DNA of 64,000 nt, from assembly GCF_001428865.1 (NCBI RefSeq), contig NZ_LMIV01000002.1, forward strand, positions 442,903 through 506,902, given 5' to 3'. The stretch's first letter is position 1. The number at the start of each line of letters is the position of its first letter. The notes under the pieces are model-generated. The model saw only the letters and a program-made list of their open reading frames with translations. It did no database searches and was not told where the DNA came from. Of this stretch, positions 1 to 8,968 are shown piece by piece. The stretch comes from Sphingomonas sp. Root241. Its GTDB lineage: Bacteria; Pseudomonadota; Alphaproteobacteria; Sphingomonadales; Sphingomonadaceae. A program made the translations under genes and the position numbers.

Positions 1-1
1 G

Positions 2-88
2 AAGAGCTTCACCGATGCGGAGCTCAAGGCGGTGGCGGACAAGGTGGTCGCCGCGGCGGCGAAGCTCGGCGCGACGCTGCGGGGCTGA
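2..88 (+). CDS. pheT: C-terminal 28 residues of phenylalanyl-tRNA synthetase beta subunit (partial)
   Basis: An open frame runs in from the left edge and stops at TGA 86-88. Its 28 residues begin KSFTDAELKAVADK and end GATLRG. This resembles the end of the anticodon-binding domain of bacterial PheT, the beta subunit of the enzyme that charges tRNA-Phe. The family call rests only on this short tail, so it is moderately sure; the rest of the gene lies outside the window. Confidence 0.55.
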   Translation, partial: KSFTDAELKAVADKVVAAAAKLGATLRG

Positions 89-98
89 GCTCCCTGAC

Positions 99-243
99 CG
101 TCACCCCGGCCCCTTCGACTGCCTGCAAGGCAGGCGCTCAGGACAGGCTTGTGCCGGGGTCCACCGGGAGGCAATGGCAGGATTGGAGGCTCCGGCGTCT
201 CGCGGGAGGCTTAGTGGATCCCGGAACAAGTCCGGGATGACGG
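99..243. repeat. Degenerate GC-rich palindromic repeat
   Basis: The interval between the pheT end and the dehydrogenase carries several short inverted segments: CACCCCGG against CCGGGGTC, and a compact hairpin built on tcccgg/ccggga near 221-238. It looks like a decayed member of the palindromic repeat family seen at least nine more times in this window. Confidence 0.55.
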
Positions 244-257
244 ATACGGAGAATTGC

Positions 258-1001
258 ATGCCCACCGCTCTCATCACCGGCGTCACGGCCGGCATCGGCG
301 AAGCCGCCGCGCGGACGTTCGTCGCGGCGGGGTGGAACGTGATCGGCACCGGGCGGCGTGCCGATCGGCTGGCGGCGCTGCAGGCGGAACTGGGCGACGC
401 GCTCCACACGCTAGAATTCGATATCCGTGACGGGGCCGCGCGCGACGCGGCGCTCGATGACCTGCCCGAGGCATTCCGCGGCGTGGACCTGCTGATCAAC
501 AATGCCGGGCTCGCGCTGGGGCTGGAGCCGGCTCAGCAGGCGTCGCTGTCCAACTGGACGACGATGATCGACACCAACATCACTGCGCTCGTGTCGGTCA
601 CGCACAAATTGTTGCCGCAGCTGATCGAGCGGAAAGGCGCGATCATCAACCTTGCCTCGGTGGCGGCGAATTACCCCTATCCCGGCGGCAATGTGTACGG
701 CGCGACCAAGGCGTTCGTGCGCCAGTTCAGCCTCAATCTGCGCTCGGACCTGATCGGCACCGGCGTGCGCGTCTGCTCGATCGAGCCGGGCATGGTCGAG
801 ACCGAATTCACGCTGGTGCGCACCGGCAGCCAGGAGACTTCGGACAAGGTCTATGCCGGCGTCGATCCGATGACCGCCGAGGACATCGCCGCGACGATGC
901 TGTGGGTCGCCCAGCAGCCGCCGCACCTCAACGTCAACACGATCGAGTTGATGCCGGTCAACCAGGCCTGGTCGCCCTTCCTCGTCCACCGCGAGGGCTG
1001 A
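258..1001 (+). CDS. YdfG-like short-chain dehydrogenase/reductase (NADP-dependent)
   Basis: A 247-residue classical SDR, predicted to reduce or oxidise small hydroxy acids with NADP(H) in the cytosol. The Rossmann motif TGVTAGIG sits at residues 7-14, NNAG at 81-84, and the catalytic Ser134, Tyr147 and Lys151 (YGATK) are all present. The C-terminal stretch with NTIELMPVNQ matches the E. coli YdfG type (3-hydroxy acid dehydrogenase, malonic semialdehyde reductase). The frame stays open upstream, but the upstream part is repeat DNA, so the ATG at 258 directly before the Rossmann strand is chosen. The next gene begins 3 bases after its stop, suggesting co-transcription. Confidence 0.88.
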   Translation: MPTALITGVTAGIGEAAARTFVAAGWNVIGTGRRADRLAALQAELGDALHTLEFDIRDGAARDAALDDLPEAFRGVDLLINNAGLALGLEPAQQASLSNWTTMIDTNITALVSVTHKLLPQLIERKGAIINLASVAANYPYPGGNVYGATKAFVRQFSLNLRSDLIGTGVRVCSIEPGMVETEFTLVRTGSQETSDKVYAGVDPMTAEDIAATMLWVAQQPPHLNVNTIELMPVNQAWSPFLVHREG

Positions 1002-1004
1002 GCC

Positions 1005-1883
1005 TTGGCCGACGACTGGATCGAGATCGCGAGCGCGGGGCTTCACGCCGCGATCAGCCCGCTGGGGGCGGAGTTGTCGAGCCTGCGTGTCGCCGACGGG
1101 CGTGAGCTGATGACCGATGCCGATCCGGCATTCTGGGCGGGCCGCGCGCCGTTGCTCTTCCCGATCGTCGGACGGTTGATGGGCGACAAATACCGCCTCG
1201 ACGGAGAGGAATATCCGCTGCCGCAGCATGGCTTCGCTCGGCGGCAGAGGTTCGCGTTGACCGAGCAGGCGGCGAACCGCGTGGTGTTCCGGCTGTCCGA
1301 CAATGACGAGACCCGTGCGGTCTATCCCTTCGCCTTCACGCTCGACGCGGCGTTTACCTTCATCGGCGCGACGCTGGCGACGGACATCACCGTGACCAAT
1401 ACCGGCGATCGCGACATGCCCGCCAGCTTCGGCTTCCATCCGGCCTTTGCTTGGCCGCTGCCGTTCGGCCGCCCACGTGCGGATCACCGCATCGTCTTCG
1501 AAAAGCAGGAGCCGGCCGAACTCTCTGCGATTGTGCCCGGTGGCTGGATCGCGCCCGAGACCTGGCCGAGCCCGCTCGACGGGCGCGAACTGAAGCTCGC
1601 CGATGAACTGTTCGCGCGCGATGCATTGGTGTGGGACAGTCTCGAAAGCCGGTCGCTGCGCTATGACGGCGGCGAAGGGCGGGGGCTCGAGATCGGTTTT
1701 GTCGGCATGCCGAAGCTCGGCATCTGGACCAAGCCCGGCGCGCGCTTCGTCTGCATCGAGCCGTGGCACGGCATCGCCGACCGACAAGGCTTCGACGGCG
1801 AGATCTGGGACAAGCCCGGCATCCTCCGCTTCGCGCCCGGCGAAGCCCGCACCTTCAGCATGCAGGTGACGCTGGACGCGTAA
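1005..1883 (+). CDS. Aldose 1-epimerase family protein (LacX-like)
   Basis: A 292-residue galactose mutarotase-fold protein, expected to interconvert alpha and beta anomers of a free or phosphorylated sugar. The N-terminal AELSSLRVADGREL and WAGRAPLLFPIVGRL segments and the internal LPQHGFAR histidine are typical of the LacX branch of the superfamily. The start is a TTG at 1005 with GAGGG seven bases upstream; no ATG in frame explains the conserved N terminus better. It follows the SDR with a 3-base gap. The true sugar substrate cannot be read from sequence. Confidence 0.85.
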   Translation: MADDWIEIASAGLHAAISPLGAELSSLRVADGRELMTDADPAFWAGRAPLLFPIVGRLMGDKYRLDGEEYPLPQHGFARRQRFALTEQAANRVVFRLSDNDETRAVYPFAFTLDAAFTFIGATLATDITVTNTGDRDMPASFGFHPAFAWPLPFGRPRADHRIVFEKQEPAELSAIVPGGWIAPETWPSPLDGRELKLADELFARDALVWDSLESRSLRYDGGEGRGLEIGFVGMPKLGIWTKPGARFVCIEPWHGIADRQGFDGEIWDKPGILRFAPGEARTFSMQVTLDA

Positions 1884-1887
1884 CCTC

Positions 1888-1973
1888 CGTTCGCCCTGAG
1901 CTTGTCGAAGGGCGGTCCTTCTTCTACCGCCCCTGCAACAGAACCGTGCTTCGACAAGCTCAGCACGAACGGA
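1888..1973. repeat. Long imperfect inverted repeat (sphingomonad intergenic palindrome)
   Basis: Two arms of about 30 bases, both built around tgagcttgtcgaag or its complement, face each other across a 28-base loop and differ at only a few positions. Such palindromes are common between sphingomonad genes and may fold in the 3' untranslated RNA of the epimerase gene. Confidence 0.75.
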
Positions 1974-1983
1974 CAAATATTGC

Positions 1984-3561
1984 ATGCCTTCCGACCACAT
2001 CAACGACCGCCGTACCTTCGCGATCATCTCGCACCCCGACGCCGGCAAGACCACGCTCACGGAGAAATTGCTGCTGTTCGGCGGCGCGATCCACTTGGCC
2101 GGCGAGGTCAAGGCGCGCGGGCAGGCGCGGCGCGCGCGTTCGGACTGGATGAAGATCGAGCAGCAGCGCGGCATCTCGGTCACGTCGAGCGTGATGACGT
2201 TCGAGCGCGGGGGGATCACCTTCAACCTGCTCGACACGCCGGGCCACGAGGACTTTTCCGAAGATACCTATCGCACCCTGACCGCGGTCGACTCGGCGGT
2301 GATGGTGATCGACGTGGCCAAGGGCATCGAGAGCCAGACGCGGAAATTGTTCGAGGTCTGCCGGCTCAGGAACGTCCCGATCATCACCTTCGTCAACAAG
2401 GTCGACCGCGAGGGCCGCGAGGTGTTCGACATCCTCGACGAGGTGGCGAATCTGCTCGCGCTCGACGTGACGCCGATGACCTGGCCGGTGGGGATGGGCG
2501 GCAATTTCGAAGGGATCTACGATCTCGCGACGAAGCGCCTGTTGCTCCCCGAGGGCAATAGCCGCGAATTCCAGGGCAAGGTGATCCAGACCAGCGGGCT
2601 CGACGATCCGCAGCTCGACGCGATCGTCTCCGCCGAGAACCTCGCCAAGCTCCGCGAGGAAGTCGAGCTGGCTGGGGTCGGCTATCCCGAGTTCGACGCC
2701 GAGGCCTATCGCCACGGCGATCTGACCCCGGTCTATTTCGGCTCGGCGCTCAAGGAGTTCGGCGTCGATTCGCTGATCGAGGCGCTGGCCAGCTTCGCGC
2801 CTCCGCCGCGCGCCCAGCCGGCGGAGCCCGCCCCGGTCGAGCCGTCGCGCGACGAAGTCACCGGCTTCGTGTTCAAGGTCCAGGCCAATATGGACCCCAA
2901 CCACCGCGATCGCATCGCATTCATGCGGCTGTGCTCGGGCACCTTCAAGCGCGGCATGAAGCTGACTCCCAGCGGCCACGGCAAGCCGATCGCGATCCAT
3001 TCGCCGATCCTGTTCTTCGCACGCGAGCGCGAGCTGGCCGACGAGGCGTATCCGGGCGACATCATCGGCATCCCCAACCACGGGACTTTGCGGGTGGGCG
3101 ACACGCTGTCCGAGCGCGCCGATGTGCGCTTCACCGGCCTGCCCAATTTCGCGCCCGAAATCCTGCGTCGTGTCGCCCTCAAGGACCCGACCAAGACCAA
3201 GCAGCTCCGCAAGGCTCTGGACGACATGGCCGAGGAGGGTGTGACCCAGGTCTTCTACCCCGACATCGGTTCCAACTGGATCATCGGCGTGGTCGGCCAG
3301 CTCCAGCTCGACGTGCTGCTGTCGCGGCTCGATGCGGAGTACAAGGTCGCGGCGGGGCTCGAACCCGCGCCGTTCGAGACCGCGCGCTGGGTGTCTAGCG
3401 AGGATCCGAAGGCGCTGGAGGAGTTCATGGGCCTCAACCGCGGTGCGATGGCGAAGGACCGCGACGGCAACCCGGTGTTCCTCGCGAAATCGGCGTGGGA
3501 AGTGGGCTATATCGCCGACCGCTATTCGAACGTGAAGTTCGCGGCGACCCGGGAGCGCTAG
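1984..3561 (+). CDS. prfC: Peptide chain release factor 3 (RF3)
   Basis: A 525-residue translational GTPase that removes RF1/RF2 from the ribosome after termination. The GTPase motifs are intact: G1 around residues 17-24 (HPDAGKTT), RGISVTSS for G2 near 62-69, DTPGH at 84-88 and NKVD at 138-141. Length and domain order (G domain, beta-barrel domain 2, RF3-specific C-terminal domain with RWV) fit RF3 and not EF-G. Its TAG stop overlaps the stop of the convergent MFS gene inside one CTAG. Confidence 0.97.
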   Translation: MPSDHINDRRTFAIISHPDAGKTTLTEKLLLFGGAIHLAGEVKARGQARRARSDWMKIEQQRGISVTSSVMTFERGGITFNLLDTPGHEDFSEDTYRTLTAVDSAVMVIDVAKGIESQTRKLFEVCRLRNVPIITFVNKVDREGREVFDILDEVANLLALDVTPMTWPVGMGGNFEGIYDLATKRLLLPEGNSREFQGKVIQTSGLDDPQLDAIVSAENLAKLREEVELAGVGYPEFDAEAYRHGDLTPVYFGSALKEFGVDSLIEALASFAPPPRAQPAEPAPVEPSRDEVTGFVFKVQANMDPNHRDRIAFMRLCSGTFKRGMKLTPSGHGKPIAIHSPILFFARERELADEAYPGDIIGIPNHGTLRVGDTLSERADVRFTGLPNFAPEILRRVALKDPTKTKQLRKALDDMAEEGVTQVFYPDIGSNWIIGVVGQLQLDVLLSRLDAEYKVAAGLEPAPFETARWVSSEDPKALEEFMGLNRGAMAKDRDGNPVFLAKSAWEVGYIADRYSNVKFAATRER

Positions 3562-4814
3562 TCCACCCAATCGCGCTGGAGGAACCGGCTGGCCAGCGCC
3601 ATCAGCGCGCCGGCGACGAGATAGAGGCACAGCCCCGCGGCGATCGCGTAGCGCAGCGCCTCGTCGCCATAAGCCGGCGTGAGCGCCTTGGAGAGCGATC
3701 CGATCGCCCAGCTACCGAGCCCTAGCCCGATCAGATTGTTGATCAGCAGGAAGCTGGCCGAAGCGGTCGCGCGCATATGGGCGGGGACGAGGTGCTGGAC
3801 CGCGGTGAGCACCGGGCCGAGCCAGACATAGACCAGGGCCTGGGGCAGCAGGAACAAGGCGAAGGCGATCGGCCAGCTGTCGGCCAATACCCCCGCGATG
3901 AACAAGGGCGCGCCCGCAGCGTAGCAGATCGCAGGTGCCAGCGCGTACCAGCGGCGGTTGCGTGGCCCCAGCCGGTCCCCCAGCCAGCCGCCGAGCAATA
4001 TGCCGGCAACCCCGCCGGTGAGCAGCAGCGCTCCGAAGAACTGGCCGGTCTGGACGAGGCTCAGCCCGAAGCTGCGCTGCATCAGGCTCGGCAGCCAGAA
4101 GGCGACGCCGTATCCGCACATCGATCCGGCCGCGGCGCCGAACGCCATCAGCCAGAAGCCGGGCTTGGCGGCGAGGATGCCGAACACCCGCGCGACCGGC
4201 ACCTGGTTCTCCGCAGTGGCGGCGGGGCGGGGGCGATCCCTGACCACCAGCCGGAAGATCGGCGCGATCGCCACGCCGGCGAGGCCGACGACGATGAACG
4301 CCGTGCGCCACTCGACATTCTGCGCGATATAGCCGCCGAGCAGCACGCCGCCCGCGGCGCCCAAGGGGATGCCGAGCGAATAGATCGACAGCGCCCGTGC
4401 GCGCTTCTCGGGCGGGAAATAATCCGAGATCAGTGCGTAGCTCGGCGCGACGCCGCCCGCCTCGCCGACCCCGACGCCGAGGCGGAACAGGAACATCTGC
4501 GTGAAGTTCTGCGCGAAGCCGCACAAGGCCGTGAAGCCGCTCCACACCCCGAGCGAGACAGTGATCACCCAGGTCCGGCTGGTCCGGTCGGCGAGCAAAG
4601 CCAGCGGGATCGCCAGTGTCGAATAGAGCGCGGCGAAGGCGAGCCCGCCGAGCATGCCGAGCTGCGCATCGTCGAGCCCCAGATCCTTCTTCACCGGCTG
4701 GGCGAGGATGCTCAGGATTTGCCGGTCGAGGAAGTTGAAGGTGTAGACGAGCAGCAGCATCGCGAGGACGACGGCGGGATAGGCTGGGCGCGGAGCGGAA
4801 TGGGTGTGGTTCAT
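3558..4814 (-). CDS. MFS transporter, spinster-like family
   Basis: A 418-residue major facilitator with about twelve membrane segments. The first helix carries TFNFLDRQIL and the loop after helix 2 carries LADRTSRTW, as in the spinster-like branch common in sphingomonads. The frame extends upstream to 4922, but that part translates repeat DNA, so the ATG at 4814 is chosen. It lies downstream of the TonB-dependent receptor on the same strand, separated by a palindromic repeat, so receptor and inner-membrane carrier may serve one substrate. The substrate is unknown. Confidence 0.88.
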   Translation of the reverse strand: MNHTHSAPRPAYPAVVLAMLLLVYTFNFLDRQILSILAQPVKKDLGLDDAQLGMLGGLAFAALYSTLAIPLALLADRTSRTWVITVSLGVWSGFTALCGFAQNFTQMFLFRLGVGVGEAGGVAPSYALISDYFPPEKRARALSIYSLGIPLGAAGGVLLGGYIAQNVEWRTAFIVVGLAGVAIAPIFRLVVRDRPRPAATAENQVPVARVFGILAAKPGFWLMAFGAAAGSMCGYGVAFWLPSLMQRSFGLSLVQTGQFFGALLLTGGVAGILLGGWLGDRLGPRNRRWYALAPAICYAAGAPLFIAGVLADSWPIAFALFLLPQALVYVWLGPVLTAVQHLVPAHMRATASASFLLINNLIGLGLGSWAIGSLSKALTPAYGDEALRYAIAAGLCLYLVAGALMALASRFLQRDWVD

Positions 4815-4828
4815 GGGCGGGCCTATAG

Positions 4829-4967
4829 CCCTCTCCCGCCTTCGCGGGGGAGGGTTGGGTGAGGGTCTTCTTCTTTCGCGGCGAGGAAGAAGAAGACCCT
4901 CACCGCTGCGACTAGGCAGCAAGCTGCCAAGTCTCGCTACCTCTCCCGCGAAAGCGGGAGAGGGTTT
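4829..4967. repeat. GC-rich palindromic repeat between receptor and MFS genes
   Basis: Outer arms ctctcccgcc/ttcgcggggg and ctctcccgcgaaagcgggag bracket an inner inverted pair (gagggtcttcttct against agaagaagaccctc). Compared with the other repeats in the window it is a composite, with one palindrome nested in another. Confidence 0.75.
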
Positions 4968-4968
4968 C

Positions 4969-7332
4969 TCAGAACTTCACCGTGCCGGTCACGAACACCT
5001 GGCGCGGGTTGCCGTAATATGCGGTGAGCACGCCTTCGGTGCCGAGCGTCGGGACATAGGCTCCCGCCGGCGTGCGCAGGAAATCGCCGGTGTCCGGGTT
5101 CTGTGCGAGGAAATTGTAGCCCGCGACGATGTAGCGCTCGTTGGTCAAATTGCGGCCGTGGATGCCGAGCGAGAAGGTCTGGTTGATGTCCCAGACGAGA
5201 TTGGCGTCGAGCAAGGTATAAGCGGGCTGGTCGAGCAGCGGCGTGCGCAGCTCGAATTGCTGCGAATCGCTGCGATACGACACCGTCGTGCTTGCGCTGA
5301 TCGAGCCGTCCCCGACCGGCACCTTATAGGCCAGGGTGCCGCTGGCGGTCAGGTCCGGCGTGTTCTGGATCTTCCGGCGGTTCGCCACATCGATGCCGCG
5401 CGCATCGATGAAGTGCAGATATTTCGCGTCGAGATAGCCGAGCGTCCAGCTCAGGTTGAGCGTACCGCCGGGGGCGCCGAGATCGCGCGAGGCGATCACA
5501 TTGCCTTCGAATTCCACGCCCTTGATCCGCGCCTTGCCGGCATTGGTGGTGACGCCGACGAAAGTCTGCTGGCCATTGACCGTCGTGCCGATCGAGCCGG
5601 GCACCTGCACGTCGGTATAATCCGACTGGAAGGCGGCGAGCGCGAGATTGACGCGGCGATCGAGCAGGCTGGCTTTGTAGCCGATCTCGTACGTGGTGAC
5701 CTTCTCGGGATCGAAAGCGAGAAAATCATAGACCTGCTGCGGCGAGCAGGCGCCGCCGGCGGGGTTGCGGCAGGCGGTCGACTGGCCGCGCGGATCGAAT
5801 CCGCCGCCCTTGAAGCCCTTGGCCCAGCTTGCGTAGAGATTGTGATCGGCGCTTGGCTTGAAGCTGATCGAGGCGCGCGGCGTGAATTGTGCGAAATCGG
5901 CGCTGCCGCGGAAGTTCGACGTGGTCGCGAACAGCGTGCCGGTGCCGCCGAAGAAGGGTGAGCCGCCGCCGAGATAGGTCCGGCGCAGGATCGTCGACTG
6001 GCGTTGATCCCAAGTATAGCGCCCGCCCGCCGAGACGCTGAACATCTCGCCGAGATCGTAGGTGAAGTCGCCGAACACCGCGACGGTGTCGGTGAACACA
6101 TTGCCATAGGTCAGCGCCGTCACCCCGCCCGGCAGCCGCACGTCGAACACGGTGCGCGCCTCGGCGTCGAGATAATAGACGCCGAGCAGGCCGGAGAAGG
6201 ACCCGGTGTCGATCAGGAACTGCGCTTCCTGGCTGAACTGCTTGTTGTTGTAGAAGGCCGGCACGTCGACCTGGACCGCGGGAAGCGAATCGAAGTCGAT
6301 CGGCGTGGCGCTGTCGTCCTTGCGATAGCTGGTGATCGAGCGGAAGGTCAGCCAGTCGGCGGGCTTCAATTCGATCAGCCCGGTGACGCCCCAGGCCTCG
6401 ACTTCCTGCGCTGGGCTGGTGAGGCCGGCGCGCGTATCATAGACATCGTCTAGCACCGGCGCGCCGGTGGCGATGCCGGGGATCAGCCGGTGGCCGCCGC
6501 GCGGCTGGCTGGTGTCCTTGGTGTAATCGCCCGAGACGCGGAAGAAGGCGCTGGCGCTGGGCTCGAATTCGATCGTGCCGCGTGCCGCCCACAGGTCCTT
6601 GTCGTAATTCTCGGCGCCGGTGGTGAGATTCTCGCCGAAGCCATCACGGGTCAGCCGCGCATAGGCTGCACCGACGCGCAGCCCGGTATTGCCGAGCGGC
6701 GCGCTGGCGCTGACTACGCCATCGATCTGGTTGTACGAGCCATAGGTGCCACGCAGCTTGAACGTCGGTTTGTCGCCCAGTCGGCGGGTGACGTATTTGA
6801 TCGCGCCGCCGATCGTGTTGCGGCCGTACAGCGTGCCCTGCGGTCCGCGCAGCACTTCGATCCGCTCGACGTCGTAGATGTCGAGCACCGCGGCCTGCGG
6901 ACGGTTGAGATAGACATCGTCGAGATAGATGCCGACGCCCGCCTCGAACCCGGCGACCGGATCCTGCTGGCCGACGCCGCGAATGAAGGCCGACAGCGTC
7001 GAATTGGTGCCGCGCGACACTTCGAGCGTCACGTTGGGCGTGGTATTCGCGATGTCGGTGATGTCGAGCGCGCCCGATGCCTCGAGCTGTTCGCCGGTGA
7101 ACGCAGTGATCGCGATCGGCACGTCGCGCAGCGTCTCTTCGCGGCGGCGCGCGGTGACGACGATTTCGCCGGGATCCTCGACGACCGCGTCGCTGGCCTC
7201 CTGAGCAGCTCTCTCGAAAGCTGCGGCGTTCGCGTCGTGATTGTCCTGCGCAAGGGCCGGCATGGTGGAGAGAGCGGCAAAGGCGGCGCCTGCCTGGAGA
7301 ATCGTACGGGCAGACGGAATCAGGCGTGACAT
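4969..7332 (-). CDS. TonB-dependent outer-membrane receptor
   Basis: A 787-residue receptor importing a large or scarce substrate across the outer membrane using TonB energy. A signal peptide ending near ALAQ is followed by the TonB-box-like segment EIVVTARRRE, the plug domain with VLRGPQGTLYGRNTIGG, and a beta barrel ending in phenylalanine (TVKF). Two ATGs lie close together (7338 and 7332); 7332 is chosen because the GGGAGG motif is nine bases upstream of it and only three from the other. It is divergent from a TetR gene and upstream of an MFS gene. The ligand cannot be stated. Confidence 0.92.
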   Translation of the reverse strand: MSRLIPSARTILQAGAAFAALSTMPALAQDNHDANAAAFERAAQEASDAVVEDPGEIVVTARRREETLRDVPIAITAFTGEQLEASGALDITDIANTTPNVTLEVSRGTNSTLSAFIRGVGQQDPVAGFEAGVGIYLDDVYLNRPQAAVLDIYDVERIEVLRGPQGTLYGRNTIGGAIKYVTRRLGDKPTFKLRGTYGSYNQIDGVVSASAPLGNTGLRVGAAYARLTRDGFGENLTTGAENYDKDLWAARGTIEFEPSASAFFRVSGDYTKDTSQPRGGHRLIPGIATGAPVLDDVYDTRAGLTSPAQEVEAWGVTGLIELKPADWLTFRSITSYRKDDSATPIDFDSLPAVQVDVPAFYNNKQFSQEAQFLIDTGSFSGLLGVYYLDAEARTVFDVRLPGGVTALTYGNVFTDTVAVFGDFTYDLGEMFSVSAGGRYTWDQRQSTILRRTYLGGGSPFFGGTGTLFATTSNFRGSADFAQFTPRASISFKPSADHNLYASWAKGFKGGGFDPRGQSTACRNPAGGACSPQQVYDFLAFDPEKVTTYEIGYKASLLDRRVNLALAAFQSDYTDVQVPGSIGTTVNGQQTFVGVTTNAGKARIKGVEFEGNVIASRDLGAPGGTLNLSWTLGYLDAKYLHFIDARGIDVANRRKIQNTPDLTASGTLAYKVPVGDGSISASTTVSYRSDSQQFELRTPLLDQPAYTLLDANLVWDINQTFSLGIHGRNLTNERYIVAGYNFLAQNPDTGDFLRTPAGAYVPTLGTEGVLTAYYGNPRQVFVTGTVKF

Positions 7333-7400
7333 GGTCATTTTCCTCCCCAGAATTCGACCCGTCTCGTGCGCGGGTTGTAAGCTGTTGAAGGAAGCTATAC

Positions 7401-7421
7401 TGAAACCTGAACCGGGTTTCA
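7401..7421. promoter_or_regulatory. Candidate TetR operator, TGAAACC-N7-GGTTTCA
   Basis: A perfect 7-bp inverted repeat with a 7-base spacer lies between the divergent receptor and TetR genes, 69 bases from the receptor start and 28 from the regulator start. The size and placement fit a TetR dimer site that could control both genes. Binding is an inference. Confidence 0.6.
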
Positions 7422-7448
7422 ACTTGGAAGAATGAGGGGGAGAGGCAA

Positions 7449-8102
7449 ATGCCAGGCGGCAGTGGCGCGGACGCCACACCCCACAGGGTGGACGGCAGCG
7501 AGGCGGCGAGCGCGGGCAAGGAGCCGCGCACCGCGCGCGGGCGGAGAACGCTGCGCGCGATCCTCGACGCCGCGGCCGAGGAATTCGGCGAGAAGGGTTT
7601 CCACGAAGGCTCGATCAGCGGGATCACCCGCCGCGCCGGCGTCGCGCTCGGCAGCTTCTACACCTATTTCGATTCGAAGGACGCGGTGTTCCGCGCACTG
7701 GTCCGCGACATGTCCGAGCAGGTCCGCGAGCATGTCGCCCCCGCGCTCAAGGATGCGCCCGGCCAGATCGCGGCCGAGCAGGCGGCGCTGCTCGCCTTCA
7801 TCAAGTTCGCGCGCACCCACAAGGAGATCTACCGGATCATCGACGAGGCCGAGTTCGTCGATCCCGAGAGCTTCCGCATGCACTATGCCACCACCGCCGA
7901 GCGCATCGCCAGGCGACTTCGCGCGGCGGCCGAGCGCGGCGAAGTGCGCGACGATGTCGGCGAGGTCCATGCCTGGGCGATCATGGGAATGAACGTGTTC
8001 CTCGGCCTGCGCTACAGCGTGTGGGAAGAGGACGTCGCGCCCGAGGCGATCGCGGAGACGGTGGCGGCGATGCTGGCGCGGGGGATTGCTGCGAAGAGCT
8101 AG
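7449..8102 (+). CDS. TetR/AcrR-family transcriptional regulator
   Basis: A 217-residue one-component regulator. The N-terminal helix-turn-helix reads ILDAAAEEFGEKGF, then ITRRAGVALGSFYTYFDSKD, which is the canonical TetR DNA-binding block at about residues 36-80. The C-terminal half is an all-helical ligand and dimerisation domain. GGGGGAGAG precedes the ATG. It is divergent from the TonB-dependent receptor, with a palindromic site between, so it probably represses the receptor and itself until a ligand appears. Confidence 0.93.
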   Translation: MPGGSGADATPHRVDGSEAASAGKEPRTARGRRTLRAILDAAAEEFGEKGFHEGSISGITRRAGVALGSFYTYFDSKDAVFRALVRDMSEQVREHVAPALKDAPGQIAAEQAALLAFIKFARTHKEIYRIIDEAEFVDPESFRMHYATTAERIARRLRAAAERGEVRDDVGEVHAWAIMGMNVFLGLRYSVWEEDVAPEAIAETVAAMLARGIAAKS

Positions 8103-8146
8103 CCGGCGCTTACGGTCCAGTTGCAGCCAATAGCGGAATCCATCCT

Positions 8147-8842
8147 TCAGTCCGCCAGGGCCACCTCGATCGCCGCTCCGGCATGAATCGCAGTGGTATC
8201 AAAAACTGGGACCAAACTGTCTTCTGGTTGGACCAGCAGCATGATTTCGGTGCATCCGAGGATTATCGCTTCCGCACCAGCCTCGACCATACGCGTGATG
8301 ATCGCTCGGTAGGCGTCCCGCGACGCCGGAACGACCCTTCCTGCGACCAGCTCCTCGTAGATTACCCGGTGAACCGTTGCGCGATCCTCGTCATTGGGAA
8401 CGATGACGCTCAGTCCGTGCCGTTCGGCCAGCCGGCCCTTGTAGAAGTCGTGTTCCATCGTGAACGCGGTGCCGAGTAGCCCGACCTTCTGGAAGCCTGC
8501 CGCCCTGATGCGCTCGGCCGTCGGATCGGCGATGTGTATCAGGGGTATCTTGACCGCTGCCTCGACGGCAGGCGCCATACGGTGCATGGTGTTAGTGCAG
8601 ATCAGCAGCACATCGGCACCGCCAGACTCCAGCCGTTGCGCGGCATCTACCATGCGAGCGGTAAGACCCTGCCAGTCGCCTTTATGCTGTAGCTCCTCGA
8701 TCTCCGAGAAGTTGAAGGACCAGAGAAGGCAACGAGCCGATGCCGTGGGGCCAAGCCGGTCCCGAACGCCTTGATTGAGGATCCGGTAATACTCCGCAGA
8801 GCTCTCCCAGCTCATTCCTCCGATCAGACCGATCGTTTGCAT
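8147..8842 (-). CDS. Aspartate/glutamate racemase family protein
   Basis: A 231-residue cofactor-independent amino-acid racemase. The two catalytic cysteines sit in CTNTMH (Cys82) and GCTE (Cys197), and the N terminus MQTIGLIGGMSWES is typical of the YgeA-like aspartate racemase branch. The ATG at 8842 is used because the family's N terminus begins there, although the frame stays open to 8920. Codon use looks less GC3-biased than in neighbouring genes, hinting at acquisition. It has no obvious partner in the neighbourhood. Confidence 0.88.
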   Translation of the reverse strand: MQTIGLIGGMSWESSAEYYRILNQGVRDRLGPTASARCLLWSFNFSEIEELQHKGDWQGLTARMVDAAQRLESGGADVLLICTNTMHRMAPAVEAAVKIPLIHIADPTAERIRAAGFQKVGLLGTAFTMEHDFYKGRLAERHGLSVIVPNDEDRATVHRVIYEELVAGRVVPASRDAYRAIITRMVEAGAEAIILGCTEIMLLVQPEDSLVPVFDTTAIHAGAAIEVALAD

Positions 8843-8968
8843 CGTGCCCCCGCGCATTGATTTCAGCGCATCTCTAGTGGAATGCCAAGCTTTCCGGAAC
8901 GGCCGCCGATCGCCTCTCATGATTCGGAAGCAGCCGGACCGCTTCCCACCAACAGCAGGCGTTCCCCG

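Noticed and set aside
1960-3630. A 556-codon minus-strand frame opposite prfC
   Set aside because: It is a shadow of prfC caused by GC-rich third positions; the plus-strand product carries all RF3 motifs, and the minus product is Arg/Leu/Asp-rich with no fold signature.
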